Source: Candidatus Merdimorpha stercoravium | GTDB lineage: Bacteria > Bacteroidota > Bacteroidia > Flavobacteriales > UBA1820 | Direction of reading: 5' to 3' | Assembly: GCA_018715295.1 (NCBI GenBank) | Contig: DVLY01000093.1 | Coordinates: forward strand, 1 to 17,933 | Length of the DNA stretch: 17,933 nucleotides | Part shown: positions 7,768-14,887 of the stretch, piece by piece | Numbering within the stretch: the first letter of the stretch is position 1 | How the letters are laid out: every line of letters begins with the position of its first letter | Made by a program: the position numbers and the translations under genes | The notes under the pieces: generated by a model | Databases searched by the model: none | Told to the model about the DNA's origin: nothing | Seen by the model: the letters and a program-made list of their open reading frames with translations, nothing else

Positions 7768-8172
7768 TTACTTCTTCCCGGATTTTCCGGCTGCCTGCCC
7801 GTCTTTGGGACGTTTGGCGCCGTACTTGGAACGACGCTGCTTGCGACCGTTCACACCGGCCGTATCCAGCGCACCGCGCACGATGTGATAACGCACACCG
7901 GGCAAATCCTTAACCCTTCCGCCGCGTACCAATACTATCGAGTGCTCTTGGAGGTTGTGTCCCTCTCCGCCGATGTAGGCATTGACCTCATTTCCGTTGG
8001 TCAGGCGCACACGGGCCACCTTACGCATAGCCGAGTTAGGCTTTTTAGGCGTAGTGGTGTAAACACGCGTGCACACGCCGCGACGCTGGGGGCAGGAATC
8101 CAAAGCAGCCGATTTACTCTTCTTGGCGAGTACGGCTCTTCCTTTTCTTACTAACTGTTGAATGGTTGGCAT
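7768..8172 (-). CDS. rpsL: 30S ribosomal protein uS12 (S12)
   Basis: A 134-residue S12, the decoding-centre protein and classic target of streptomycin-resistance mutations. The streptomycin-linked loop TTTPKKPNSAMRK carries Lys43 as in sensitive strains, and GGRVKDLPGVRYH keeps the second hot-spot lysine and the following aspartate (the residue methylthiolated by RimO in E. coli). Compared with the 124 residues of E. coli, it has about ten extra basic residues at the end (KDGQAAGKSGKK). This is the first gene of the fused str-S10 operon. It is preceded by a good promoter and a long leader, and rpsG follows after 38 bp. Confidence 0.97.
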   Translation of the reverse strand: MPTIQQLVRKGRAVLAKKSKSAALDSCPQRRGVCTRVYTTTPKKPNSAMRKVARVRLTNGNEVNAYIGGEGHNLQEHSIVLVRGGRVKDLPGVRYHIVRGALDTAGVNGRKQRRSKYGAKRPKDGQAAGKSGKK

Positions 8173-8398
8173 TTGTTTTTGCTCTTAAAAAATTATTTAT
8201 GTTAATGTCTTTTTTTCTCCTTTTCCCGGAACGATTCCGAGGGTTTTCCCGCGAAAAACCTCCGCCGTCCCGCCGCGTTTTCTCCCGTTTTGCCGAGCCA
8301 TCCCCCGGGACAAACTCCCTTCATACAGACCACAAAACCCTGACGCAGAAACCCTTACCCTCGCAAAACGAGACAGGCTTCCGCACCGGATAATAACG
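8173..8398 (-). promoter_or_regulatory. Long structured 5' leader of the rpsL operon
   Basis: From the predicted start near 8398 to the rpsL ATG there are about 225 transcribed nucleotides without a recognisable gene. The leader is GC-rich in its first part and ends in an A/T-rich stretch before the start codon. Several short inverted repeats are visible: 8380-8390 (TCCG-CAC-CGGA), 8360-8372 (CTCG-CAAAA-CGAG), 8307-8319 (GGGA-CAAAC-TCCC), 8239-8262 (GAGG...CCTC with paired A/T arms) and 8227-8239 (CGGAA-CGA-TTCCG). AACGGG (8395-8400) could also pair with CCCGTT (8284-8289) over a long range. A leader of this size suggests autoregulation by a ribosomal protein, but that is inference. Confidence 0.5.
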
Positions 8399-8403
8399 GG
8401 TTG

Positions 8404-8434
8404 CAAAGGTAGGATTTTTATCCGAAAAAACAAA
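8404..8434 (-). promoter_or_regulatory. Bacteroidota-type promoter for the rpsL ribosomal operon
   Basis: On the minus strand there is TTTG at 8434-8431, a 19-bp spacer, and TACCTTTG at 8411-8404. This matches the known Bacteroidota consensus of a -33 TTTG and a -7 TAnnTTTG with about 19-21 bp between them. Transcription would begin around 8396-8400, giving a leader of about 225 nt. It is the only strong promoter I found for the fourteen-gene ribosomal operon. Confidence 0.75.
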
Positions 8435-8472
8435 TCTTTTCCCGCTCGCTTTTAGTCCTTTATCGCAAAAAT

Positions 8473-8502
8473 CGCTTCGGAGAAGCGTGCGCTTTCGGAG
8501 AA
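8473..8502 (-). repeat. Near-identical short direct repeats upstream of the rpsL promoter
   Basis: CGCTTCGGAGAA (8473-8484) and CGCTTTCGGAGAA (8490-8502) on the plus strand differ only by one inserted T and are offset by 17 bp. The first copy is also half of a small inverted repeat, CGCTTC-GGA-GAAGCG (8473-8487). They lie about 40-70 bp upstream of the -33 element of the rpsL promoter, where an activator or repressor could bind. The remainder of 8435-8559 is C/T-rich spacer (plus strand) in which I see no gene. The repeats are seen; a regulatory role is speculation. Confidence 0.3.
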
Positions 8503-8559
8503 CCTTTCCCCGCTCTTTTTCCCAAGGGAATCCCCTCCTCCCCGACTCACCCCGAGGCG

Positions 8560-8607
8560 AAAAACAAACGATGCGGTCCTTCATCTTTCGGATGAAGGAC
8601 CGCATCG
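8560..8607 (-). terminator. Intrinsic terminator after pdxJ
   Basis: A perfect 17-bp stem (arms 8569-8585 and 8591-8607) closes a 5-nt loop. In the transcribed direction it is followed by TTTGTTTTT (8568-8560). It begins 26 bp after the pdxJ stop and ends the gldH-PBP1A-pdxJ run before the rpsL promoter. The opposite direction lacks a T tract, so it should work only on the minus strand. Confidence 0.9.
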
Positions 8608-8633
8608 AACACTCCGGGCTTCCCGCCCGAAGA

Positions 8634-9368
8634 TTACCGGGCACCCTCCACCGCGCGACGGATCTTGTTGCGGTAGGCCCCGATGGTATTTTCAAGCCCC
8701 AGATACAAAGCCTCGCTGATCAAGGCATGGCCGATGGACACCTCGTCGGTAAAAGGGATCCGACGGATGAAATACTCGATGTTGTCCAGCGAAAGGTCGT
8801 GCCCCGCATTGACCCCCAAGCCGAGCGAGCGGGCGTATTGCGCAGCCTGCACGTACGGTTCGACCGCCTCGGGATGCCCCTGGGCATACAGCCGGGCAAA
8901 ACGCTCGGTATAGAGTTCTACGCGGTCGGCTCCCGCCTCGCGAGCGCCGTCCACCATCGCTTCGAGCGGATCGACAAAGATCGACACGCGGATGCCGGCG
9001 CGGTGAAAACGCGCGGTAACGTCCTTGAGGAAGGCAGTATGAGCCTGGGTATCCCAACCGGCGTTGGACGTGAGGTTGGTCGGCGCATCCGGCACGAGCG
9101 TTACCTGCGTGGGAACGGCCCGGGTAACCAGGTCGATGAATTCGTCGGTAGGGTTGCCCTCGATGTTGTATTCGGTGGTGATCACCGGCAAGAGGTCGAA
9201 CACATCCTTGTGCGTGATATGGCGCTGGTCGGGACGGGGATGCACCGTGATGCCCTCTCCGCCGAAACGCTGGCAGTCGGCCGCCACCCGAACCACATCG
9301 GGGACATTCCCTCCGCGCGCATTGCGCAGAGTGGCCACTTTGTTGATGTTTACACTGAGTTTCGTCAT
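8634..9368 (-). CDS. pdxJ: Pyridoxine 5'-phosphate synthase
   Basis: A 244-residue PdxJ, matching the roughly 243 residues of the E. coli enzyme. It condenses 1-deoxy-D-xylulose 5-phosphate with 3-amino-2-oxopropyl phosphate to form pyridoxine 5'-phosphate, the ring-closing step of the DXP-dependent vitamin B6 pathway in the cytoplasm. Conserved features are LSVNINKVATLRNARGG (4-20), EGITVHPRPDQRHI (38-51), YNIEGNP (67-73) with Glu70, and NAGHDL (187-192) with His190 as the catalytic or phosphate-site histidine. The fold should be a TIM barrel. It is the last gene of its transcription unit, 46 bp after the beta-helix protein and followed by a strong terminator. Confidence 0.97.
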   Translation of the reverse strand: MTKLSVNINKVATLRNARGGNVPDVVRVAADCQRFGGEGITVHPRPDQRHITHKDVFDLLPVITTEYNIEGNPTDEFIDLVTRAVPTQVTLVPDAPTNLTSNAGWDTQAHTAFLKDVTARFHRAGIRVSIFVDPLEAMVDGAREAGADRVELYTERFARLYAQGHPEAVEPYVQAAQYARSLGLGVNAGHDLSLDNIEYFIRRIPFTDEVSIGHALISEALYLGLENTIGAYRNKIRRAVEGAR

Positions 9369-9414
9369 GACTTCCTTTTCATTATTTCGGATTGCAATCT
9401 TCCCGTTTTTTGCC

Positions 9415-10095
9415 TCACCTGCGGGGAACGCGCTGCTCGCGGCCCGCGCCCTTGACGATCGTCCCCGCCTCGGCCGTCCCCCGGAAACCGACCAAGGGAT
9501 ACACTACGCACCGCGGCCCGAGGACACTCCCGGGACAAAGCACGGCATTGCACCCCACTTCGACCCCATCGCCCAGCACCGCGCCGAATTTCTCGCCCGG
9601 CAAAACCAGCCGCCCGTCCGAAAAGTCCAGGTGTATCTCCCCGGGCAGCGAACGGAAATTGGAGATCTTGGCACCCGCGCCCAAATGCGCCCCTGTCCCG
9701 AGTACCGAATCGCCCACATAGGACAGATGCGGCAGTTGTACCCCGTCGTACAGCAGGGCATTTTTCACCTCGGTAAAATGTCCGAGCAGGCATCCGCGCC
9801 CCAGGACGACATCGCCCCGCACGACGGCATGGCGCCGCACGACGCTGCCCCGCCCCACCACGATCCGCCCCTCGATCGAGGCGCCGTCCTCCACTTCTCC
9901 GCCCTCTTCGACCCAGATGTTGTAGGCCGTCCGCTTGAGCGGCAGTCCTGCCAGGCTTTCGGTCGCGAACACTTCGCCCAGGCGAGGGACGAGTTCCCAC
10001 GGATACCGGCAAGCGGACACCAGGGCTTGGGCAAAGGGATGTTCCGAGGAAAAGAAGTAAGGAATGAGTGCTTCCCGGCTTTGCATGGTGCGCAA
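9415..10095 (-). CDS. Left-handed beta-helix sugar-nucleotide/acyltransferase-like protein
   Basis: A 226-residue protein (223 if the ATG at 10084-10086 is used). The first 60 residues are helical, with WELVPRLGEVF typical of Bacteroidota proteins annotated as UDP-N-acetylglucosamine pyrophosphorylase-related or glucose-1-phosphate thymidylyltransferase-related. From about residue 66 to 222 come imperfect hexapeptide repeats of a left-handed parallel beta-helix, for example IVVGRGSVVRRHAVVRGDVV and VLGTGAHLGAGAKISNFR. The stretch LSYVGDSVLGTGAHLGAGAK resembles the acetyltransferase half of GlmU, but the N-terminal nucleotidyltransferase domain is absent. The substrate is unknown. It lies 10 bp after the penicillin-binding protein, so a role in envelope sugars is plausible but unproven. 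Confidence 0.75.
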   Translation of the reverse strand: MRTMQSREALIPYFFSSEHPFAQALVSACRYPWELVPRLGEVFATESLAGLPLKRTAYNIWVEEGGEVEDGASIEGRIVVGRGSVVRRHAVVRGDVVLGRGCLLGHFTEVKNALLYDGVQLPHLSYVGDSVLGTGAHLGAGAKISNFRSLPGEIHLDFSDGRLVLPGEKFGAVLGDGVEVGCNAVLCPGSVLGPRCVVYPLVGFRGTAEAGTIVKGAGREQRVPRR

Positions 10096-10105
10096 CTTTT
10101 TTCCT

Positions 10106-12529
10106 TTAGAAAACGATCTCCTCCTCTTCTTCCTGCTGACGGTACCGATCGGGCGTAGCGGAATACGTCTGCTCGGAAACGGTCTCCTCGATGTCCTCCT
10201 CCTCGCTTATCGGTGCGACCGGCGCAACGCGATGTTCGCAGGAGAGATCGATGGTCATCGGCGTAGAAGGTGCTTCAAATTCGCCTTTCGACACCCCGAG
10301 CGAAGGATCGGCGTAACATTTCTTCATAAAGACGGCCCAGATCGGCATGGCCGACGAAGCGCCCTGTCCGTAGGTCATCGAACGGAAATGCGCCGCGCGG
10401 TCCTCGCAGCCCACCCAGGCACCGGCGGCCAGATTGGGCACCATGCCGATGAACCAACCGTCCGACTGGTTCTGCGAAGTACCGGTTTTCCCGGCGATGG
10501 GGTTGTCGAATTTCCAAGGATAACCCGTAACGTACATCGTGTGGTCCGGATCGGGCCCACGATACGAGGGCTTGTCCCACGAAAAACGCAAGCGGGCACC
10601 CGTTCCGTTTTCGGTAACGCCTTCCAGCAGTTTGAGAATCGCGTAGGACGATTCCTCGCTCATCACCGCCCGGGAAGGGGTCGCATCCTGATACAGCACC
10701 ACCCCGTTGTTGTCCTCGATGCGGGTAATGAGGATGGGCTGGATATAGCTGCCCTTGTTGGCAAAGGTGGCGAAAGCCCCGATCATCTCGTAAAGCGAAA
10801 TATCGGCCGTACCCAGGCACATCGAAGGGCCGGTGTCGATCTCGGAAGTAATCCCCAACTTGTGCGCCAGGGCGATGATCGGCTCGGTGGTGCCCAGACC
10901 TTTGACGATGGCGGCCGTAATGGAGTTCTTCGACATGGCCAAGCCTTTCTTGAGGGTATAGGGGACGTAGTCGTACTGGTTGTTCGAGTTGCGCGGCGAC
11001 CAGTCCTGCGCGATGCCCCACTCGTCGGCCGGGAAGGTAACCGGCTGGTCGATGTACTCGTAACAGGGCGAGAGTTTCTGCTGGTCGATGGCCGTAGCAT
11101 AGACGAACGGTTTGAAGATGGACCCCGTCTGCCGGCGCGCCTTCACCACATGGTCGTACTGGAAATACCGGTAGTTGATGCCTCCCACCCAGGCTTTCAC
11201 ATACCCGGTCTGAGGTTCTACCGCCAGGAAACCGGCATTGAGGAAACTCTTGTAATACCGGATGGAATCCATCGGCGTCATTTCCACTTCCCGGGTAGAG
11301 GGGCGGCCGTTTTCCCAACAGAAGACGGTCATCTTTTCCTTCGTCTGGAAGCTCTGGCGGATTTCGGCTTCGGAAGCACCCTGTGCCTTGAGGGCACGAT
11401 AGCGGTCGCTGCGTTTGACGGCCGCATTCATGATGGCATCGGCCTGGGCGCGGGTGATGTGGTAAAACGGCCGCATGGGGTTGGCCTGCTGCCCATAGTC
11501 GAACACTTTCTGGAGGTTGGACAGGTGCTCGTTTACCGCTTCTTCGGCATAGCGCTGCATCCGGGAATCGAGCGTGGTGTAGATCCGCAGCCCGTCCCGG
11601 GATAGAGAATACCGGCTTCCATCCGGCTTGCGGACATTTTCGAGGTACTCGGGCACGATCTCGCGGATGTATTCGCGGAAATACTGCGCGATGCCCTGCG
11701 TATGGGTCTGCATCCGGAAGTCGGTCTGGAGCGGGAGCGCACGGAGCGAATCCACCTGCTGCGCGGTAAGCATGCCGTTGCGCTTCATCTGTCCCAGGAC
11801 CGTGTTGCGCCGCGCCAGGGAGTTTTCCGGGTGGCGGATCGGGTTGTACAGGATGGGGTTCTTGGCCATCCCCACGAGCGTAGCCGCCTCCTCGATGGTT
11901 AGTTCCGAAGGCAGTTTGTTGAAATAGGTGAGCGAGGCGTTTTTGATCCCGTACGCATTGTAGAGAAAATCGTACGTATTGAAATACATCGTGATGATCT
12001 CATCCTTGGTATAGCTGCGTTCGAGCTGCGCGGCGATGAACCATTCCTGGAATTTCTGGATGACGCGCTCTACCTTATTCTGCGAAGCGTTTTTGGTAAA
12101 AAGCTGTTTGGCCAGCTGCTGGGTGAGCGTGCTGGCACCGCCCCGACGTCCCAGGAAAACGACCGCGCGCACCGTCGAGCGCACGTCGATGCCCGAATGC
12201 TTGCGGAAACGCTCGTCCTCGGTCGCGATCAACGCATCGACCAGATAGGGAGAAAGTTCCTCGAACTTGACCGGCGAACGGTTTTCGTTCTTCCAGATCT
12301 TCCCGATGGTCTCCCCATCGGCCGAGATGATCTCCGTAGCTACGCTCGACTCGGGATTCTCGATGTCCTCGAAAGTCGGCAACTCGCCGAAGACTCCTTT
12401 GTAGATCAGGAAAAACAGCAAAACAGCCAAGACGATCCCTGCGGCAAGACCTCCCCAAAGGATCTTCTTGAAGAGTTTCAAACGGGCATCCGACCCGCTG
12501 TTTTTCTTTCCTTTCTTGTGTTTATCCAT
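10106..12529 (-). CDS. Penicillin-binding protein 1A (bifunctional transglycosylase-transpeptidase)
   Basis: An 807-residue class A penicillin-binding protein that polymerises lipid II into glycan strands and cross-links them at the outer face of the inner membrane. A basic cytoplasmic start is followed by one membrane segment (about 22-43). The GT51 domain has ATEDERFRKHSGID (102-115, catalytic Glu104), GASTLTQQLAKQLF (131-144) and KFQEWFIAAQLER (159-171). The transpeptidase domain has SIFK (Ser470 to Lys473), SKN (533-535) and KTGT (681-684). The first motif is preceded by QTG rather than the more common QPG. The C-terminal 33 residues are strongly acidic, ending QQEEEEEIVF. It starts 6 bp after gldH, in an apparent operon running from the PSP1 gene to pdxJ. 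Confidence 0.96.
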   Translation of the reverse strand: MDKHKKGKKNSGSDARLKLFKKILWGGLAAGIVLAVLLFFLIYKGVFGELPTFEDIENPESSVATEIISADGETIGKIWKNENRSPVKFEELSPYLVDALIATEDERFRKHSGIDVRSTVRAVVFLGRRGGASTLTQQLAKQLFTKNASQNKVERVIQKFQEWFIAAQLERSYTKDEIITMYFNTYDFLYNAYGIKNASLTYFNKLPSELTIEEAATLVGMAKNPILYNPIRHPENSLARRNTVLGQMKRNGMLTAQQVDSLRALPLQTDFRMQTHTQGIAQYFREYIREIVPEYLENVRKPDGSRYSLSRDGLRIYTTLDSRMQRYAEEAVNEHLSNLQKVFDYGQQANPMRPFYHITRAQADAIMNAAVKRSDRYRALKAQGASEAEIRQSFQTKEKMTVFCWENGRPSTREVEMTPMDSIRYYKSFLNAGFLAVEPQTGYVKAWVGGINYRYFQYDHVVKARRQTGSIFKPFVYATAIDQQKLSPCYEYIDQPVTFPADEWGIAQDWSPRNSNNQYDYVPYTLKKGLAMSKNSITAAIVKGLGTTEPIIALAHKLGITSEIDTGPSMCLGTADISLYEMIGAFATFANKGSYIQPILITRIEDNNGVVLYQDATPSRAVMSEESSYAILKLLEGVTENGTGARLRFSWDKPSYRGPDPDHTMYVTGYPWKFDNPIAGKTGTSQNQSDGWFIGMVPNLAAGAWVGCEDRAAHFRSMTYGQGASSAMPIWAVFMKKCYADPSLGVSKGEFEAPSTPMTIDLSCEHRVAPVAPISEEEDIEETVSEQTYSATPDRYRQQEEEEEIVF

Positions 12530-12535
12530 CGTCTG

Positions 12536-13015
12536 TTATTGGATTTCTGACAGTTGTATTCTGATCCCTACGCTGCTCACCCCCTGAAGTTCGACGTTGC
12601 GCATCCCGTGCCGCACCGAAAAACCGTAACGCCCCGGCGCGGGGAAACGGAAATCCCGCAGCCACAGGACACCGTTTTCCTTGACGTTGGACAAACCGTG
12701 TCCGGTTGCCTCCCCCTTCGTATCGAACAACTCGCAGCGCAGCGTATCGCATTGCAAGACCGACTGCGCCGTGTCGCACACCTGACCGATGAGATAAATC
12801 TCCCGCCAGGGATACCCGTCGGAGGTTCGCAAATCCACATACACATCGTAGCGGGTAACGGTATCGACTGCCTCCACCGCAAAGGTACAAGCGTGCCCCC
12901 GCACCCACTGATCGTCCGAAAGCGTCTCTACCCGCCGGTAAAACGCATCGCCCGTGCACGCCGACATCCCTGCCGCCACGCACAAGCCCAGTCCGATGAA
13001 TCCCCTCCGTCTCAT
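12536..13015 (-). CDS. gldH: GldH-family lipoprotein
   Basis: A 159-residue lipoprotein. The signal sequence is MRRRGFIGLGLCVAAGMSAC, with a lipobox (MSAC) and Cys20 as the predicted lipid-attachment site. The mature part is a beta-rich domain with RYDVYVDLRTSDGYPWREIY and GRYGFSVRHGMRNVELQGV, which I recognise as the GldH family. GldH was named in Flavobacterium, where it is needed for gliding, but homologues are common in non-gliding Bacteroidota, so another envelope role is likely here. The residues after Cys20 (TGDAF) do not clearly match the acidic surface-export signal of this phylum. Its ATG directly abuts the stop of the PSP1 gene (TAAATG), and PBP1A follows after 6 bp. Confidence 0.85.
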   Translation of the reverse strand: MRRRGFIGLGLCVAAGMSACTGDAFYRRVETLSDDQWVRGHACTFAVEAVDTVTRYDVYVDLRTSDGYPWREIYLIGQVCDTAQSVLQCDTLRCELFDTKGEATGHGLSNVKENGVLWLRDFRFPAPGRYGFSVRHGMRNVELQGVSSVGIRIQLSEIQ

Positions 13016-14833
13016 TTATTCCTGCGGGCGCCCTGAAGCGTTGTTTTCTCCACCGGCTGCCGGGCCACCCGGACGGCGATTGCCGCGCCGACGACCGTCC
13101 CGACCACGTCCCCGTCGGCCATCCCGACCTTGAGATGCAGGTTCTGCCGCGCCGCCTCCCTGCGGACGTTCGCCGGATGCCTGTCCTGTGGTTCCGGCAG
13201 CACCCCCCGATCTTTCGGACGTGCGCTCCGAAGGACGATCCCCAGCCGAAACATTCTCGGCCGATACCGAGTTCGGAGTACGTTCCGGACGGTTGCCTCC
13301 ATCCCGGCGGGAGTCGCGGCCCCGCCCGCGGCGGTTGTTCCCTCGTCGCTGACCGGACGAAGCAGCCGGGCGGTCTCCCTCCGGAGCTCTTTCGCCTTCC
13401 GCCGCCGAACCTTCCGCCCGAGATGCGCCGGAGGAGGCATTTTCCTCGGTCCGGGCCGGCTGCTGAATAGCCGAAGGATTCTCCGCGCGGGCAGCATCGC
13501 CCGCCTTGCGGTTGTTGTCGTCGGGACGTCCATCCCGACCCCGACGGCGATCGCCCCGGCGGGCAGGGCGTTCTCCTTGCGGAGCGTCCCCTGCTGCGGA
13601 GGCCTTTTCTGCTTTTTGTTCCCCGGCAGGGACCTCTTCCGCGCCGTTTTTCGCTTCGGAAGCCGCCCCCCGGCCGCGATCCTCCCGACGGCGGTCTCCC
13701 CGGCGGCGCGACCGGCGGGAAGATACTTTGTCGAAACGGGTGATCTCCCCTTCCTCGACCGCCTGGAGTTCGGATGTCTCCTCCCGGCGGCTTCCACTGC
13801 GGGGACGCTCCGGCTCCTCGACGTACATTTCGAGCGACTCGGGTTTCTCGCCCCGGCGGTTGGCCTGCTGGATCTCGGCAACCGCATCCACGTGCAGACC
13901 GATCCAGTTCATCGCTTCGAAATCGTATGCATACCAGTAAATGCCCTTGAACACATCCATCTTCTGGAAATGGGCCACACCTTTCTCCGTGCGCAAAACG
14001 GCATCGGTAGGCGGGAACCCTTTCAAGGCATCGACGTAAACATCCAACTCGAAATTCAGGCAGCACTTGAGTTTTCCGCACTGCCCGGCCAATTTCTGCG
14101 GGTTGAGCGAAAGGCGCTGGGTGCGTGCCGCCGAAGTATTGACCGAACGGAAATCCGTCAACCACGTGGTGCAACACAACTCCCGCCCGCAGGAGCCGAT
14201 GCCGCCCACCCGGGCTGCCTCCTGACGCAGACCGATCTGACGCATCTCGATCCGCACGCCGAAAGCGCTGGCCAGTTCCTTGATCAACTGGCGGAAATCC
14301 ACCCGCCCCTCGGCCGTATAGTAAAACGTCGCCTTCAGGTTGTCTCCCTGGTACTCGACATCGCTCAACTTCATCACCAGCCCCAGGTTGTCGCAAATCT
14401 CGCGGGTGCGCACCAGCGTCTTTTGCTCCCGCGCAATAGCCGTCTGCCACACGTCGATATCCTTCTGGGTGGCCAAACGGTACACTTTCCGCAGCTCGGG
14501 ACTGGAAGGGTCTTCCTTCTTGCGCCGCATCTGCATGCGGGCCAACTGCCCGGTGAGCATCACACAGCCGATGTCATGCCCCGGACTGGACTCCACCGCC
14601 ACGATGTCGCCCGGAGACAAGGGCAAACGATTGACATTGCGATAAAAACCCTTGCGGCCGTTCTTGAAGCGCACTTCCACGCAGTCGAACGCCTCGCCCG
14701 CCTGGAGCTGAGCCACGTCCGCCAGCCAATCCCGCACCTCCAGGTAATCACCGCCCGTATATAGACATACGTTGCACTTTTCGGACGACCCGAAAGAAGG
14801 GCAACGACGCTTGGTACATTCCTTACAATTCAT
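13016..14833 (-). CDS. PSP1-domain (RicT/YaaT-like) protein with long RG-rich tail
   Basis: A 605-residue protein. Residues 1-25 hold a cysteine cluster (Cys3, 6, 11, 20, 23). Residues about 50-330 form the PSP1 region, with KATFYYTAEGRVDFRQLIKE, GIGSCGRELCCTTWL (211-225) and QCGKLKCCLNFELD (251-264). Cys215, 220, 221, 252, 257 and 258 match the region that binds an iron-sulfur cluster in Bacillus RicT, which acts with RicA and RicF in mRNA processing. Residues 341-605 are low-complexity with four Arg/Gly-rich patches (about 372-389, 425-443, 496-517, 569-590) separated by acidic/Ala-rich linkers. Only a weak promoter-like TATCCTTG (14881-14874) and a small palindrome TATACTCGTATA (14838-14849) lie upstream. 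The cellular role in this phylum is not established. Confidence 0.88.
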   Translation of the reverse strand: MNCKECTKRRCPSFGSSEKCNVCLYTGGDYLEVRDWLADVAQLQAGEAFDCVEVRFKNGRKGFYRNVNRLPLSPGDIVAVESSPGHDIGCVMLTGQLARMQMRRKKEDPSSPELRKVYRLATQKDIDVWQTAIAREQKTLVRTREICDNLGLVMKLSDVEYQGDNLKATFYYTAEGRVDFRQLIKELASAFGVRIEMRQIGLRQEAARVGGIGSCGRELCCTTWLTDFRSVNTSAARTQRLSLNPQKLAGQCGKLKCCLNFELDVYVDALKGFPPTDAVLRTEKGVAHFQKMDVFKGIYWYAYDFEAMNWIGLHVDAVAEIQQANRRGEKPESLEMYVEEPERPRSGSRREETSELQAVEEGEITRFDKVSSRRSRRRGDRRREDRGRGAASEAKNGAEEVPAGEQKAEKASAAGDAPQGERPARRGDRRRGRDGRPDDNNRKAGDAARAENPSAIQQPARTEENASSGASRAEGSAAEGERAPEGDRPAASSGQRRGNNRRGRGRDSRRDGGNRPERTPNSVSAENVSAGDRPSERTSERSGGAAGTTGQASGERPQGGGAAEPASQGRDGRRGRGRDGRRRGNRRPGGPAAGGENNASGRPQE

Positions 14834-14887
14834 CCTCTATACTCGTATAAAACCTCGTAAAAATACACATTTACAAGGATATTTCTT

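Noticed and set aside
7768..8172. Streptomycin-resistance change in rpsL
   Set aside because: Lys43 and the lysine of RVKDLPG are the wild-type residues, so no resistance allele is indicated.
8202..8324. 40-codon minus-strand frame in the rpsL leader (and an overlapping 34-codon frame at 8197-8301)
   Set aside because: Both lie inside the predicted leader and could be translated, but neither resembles a known leader peptide and there is no clear ribosome binding site. Kept only as a possibility for ribosome profiling.
12880..12887. TACCTTTG on the minus strand inside gldH
   Set aside because: Matches the -7 consensus but has no TTTG at the right distance and lies in coding sequence; an internal promoter for PBP1A is not supported.
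12522..14450. 642-codon minus-strand frame across the PSP1 and gldH genes
   Set aside because: It overlaps two real genes in another frame and its composition (Gly/Arg/Pro rich) is typical of an out-of-frame reading.
13130..14764. 544-codon plus-strand frame opposite the PSP1 gene
   Set aside because: Antisense shadow of the RG-rich PSP1 gene with no recognisable domain.
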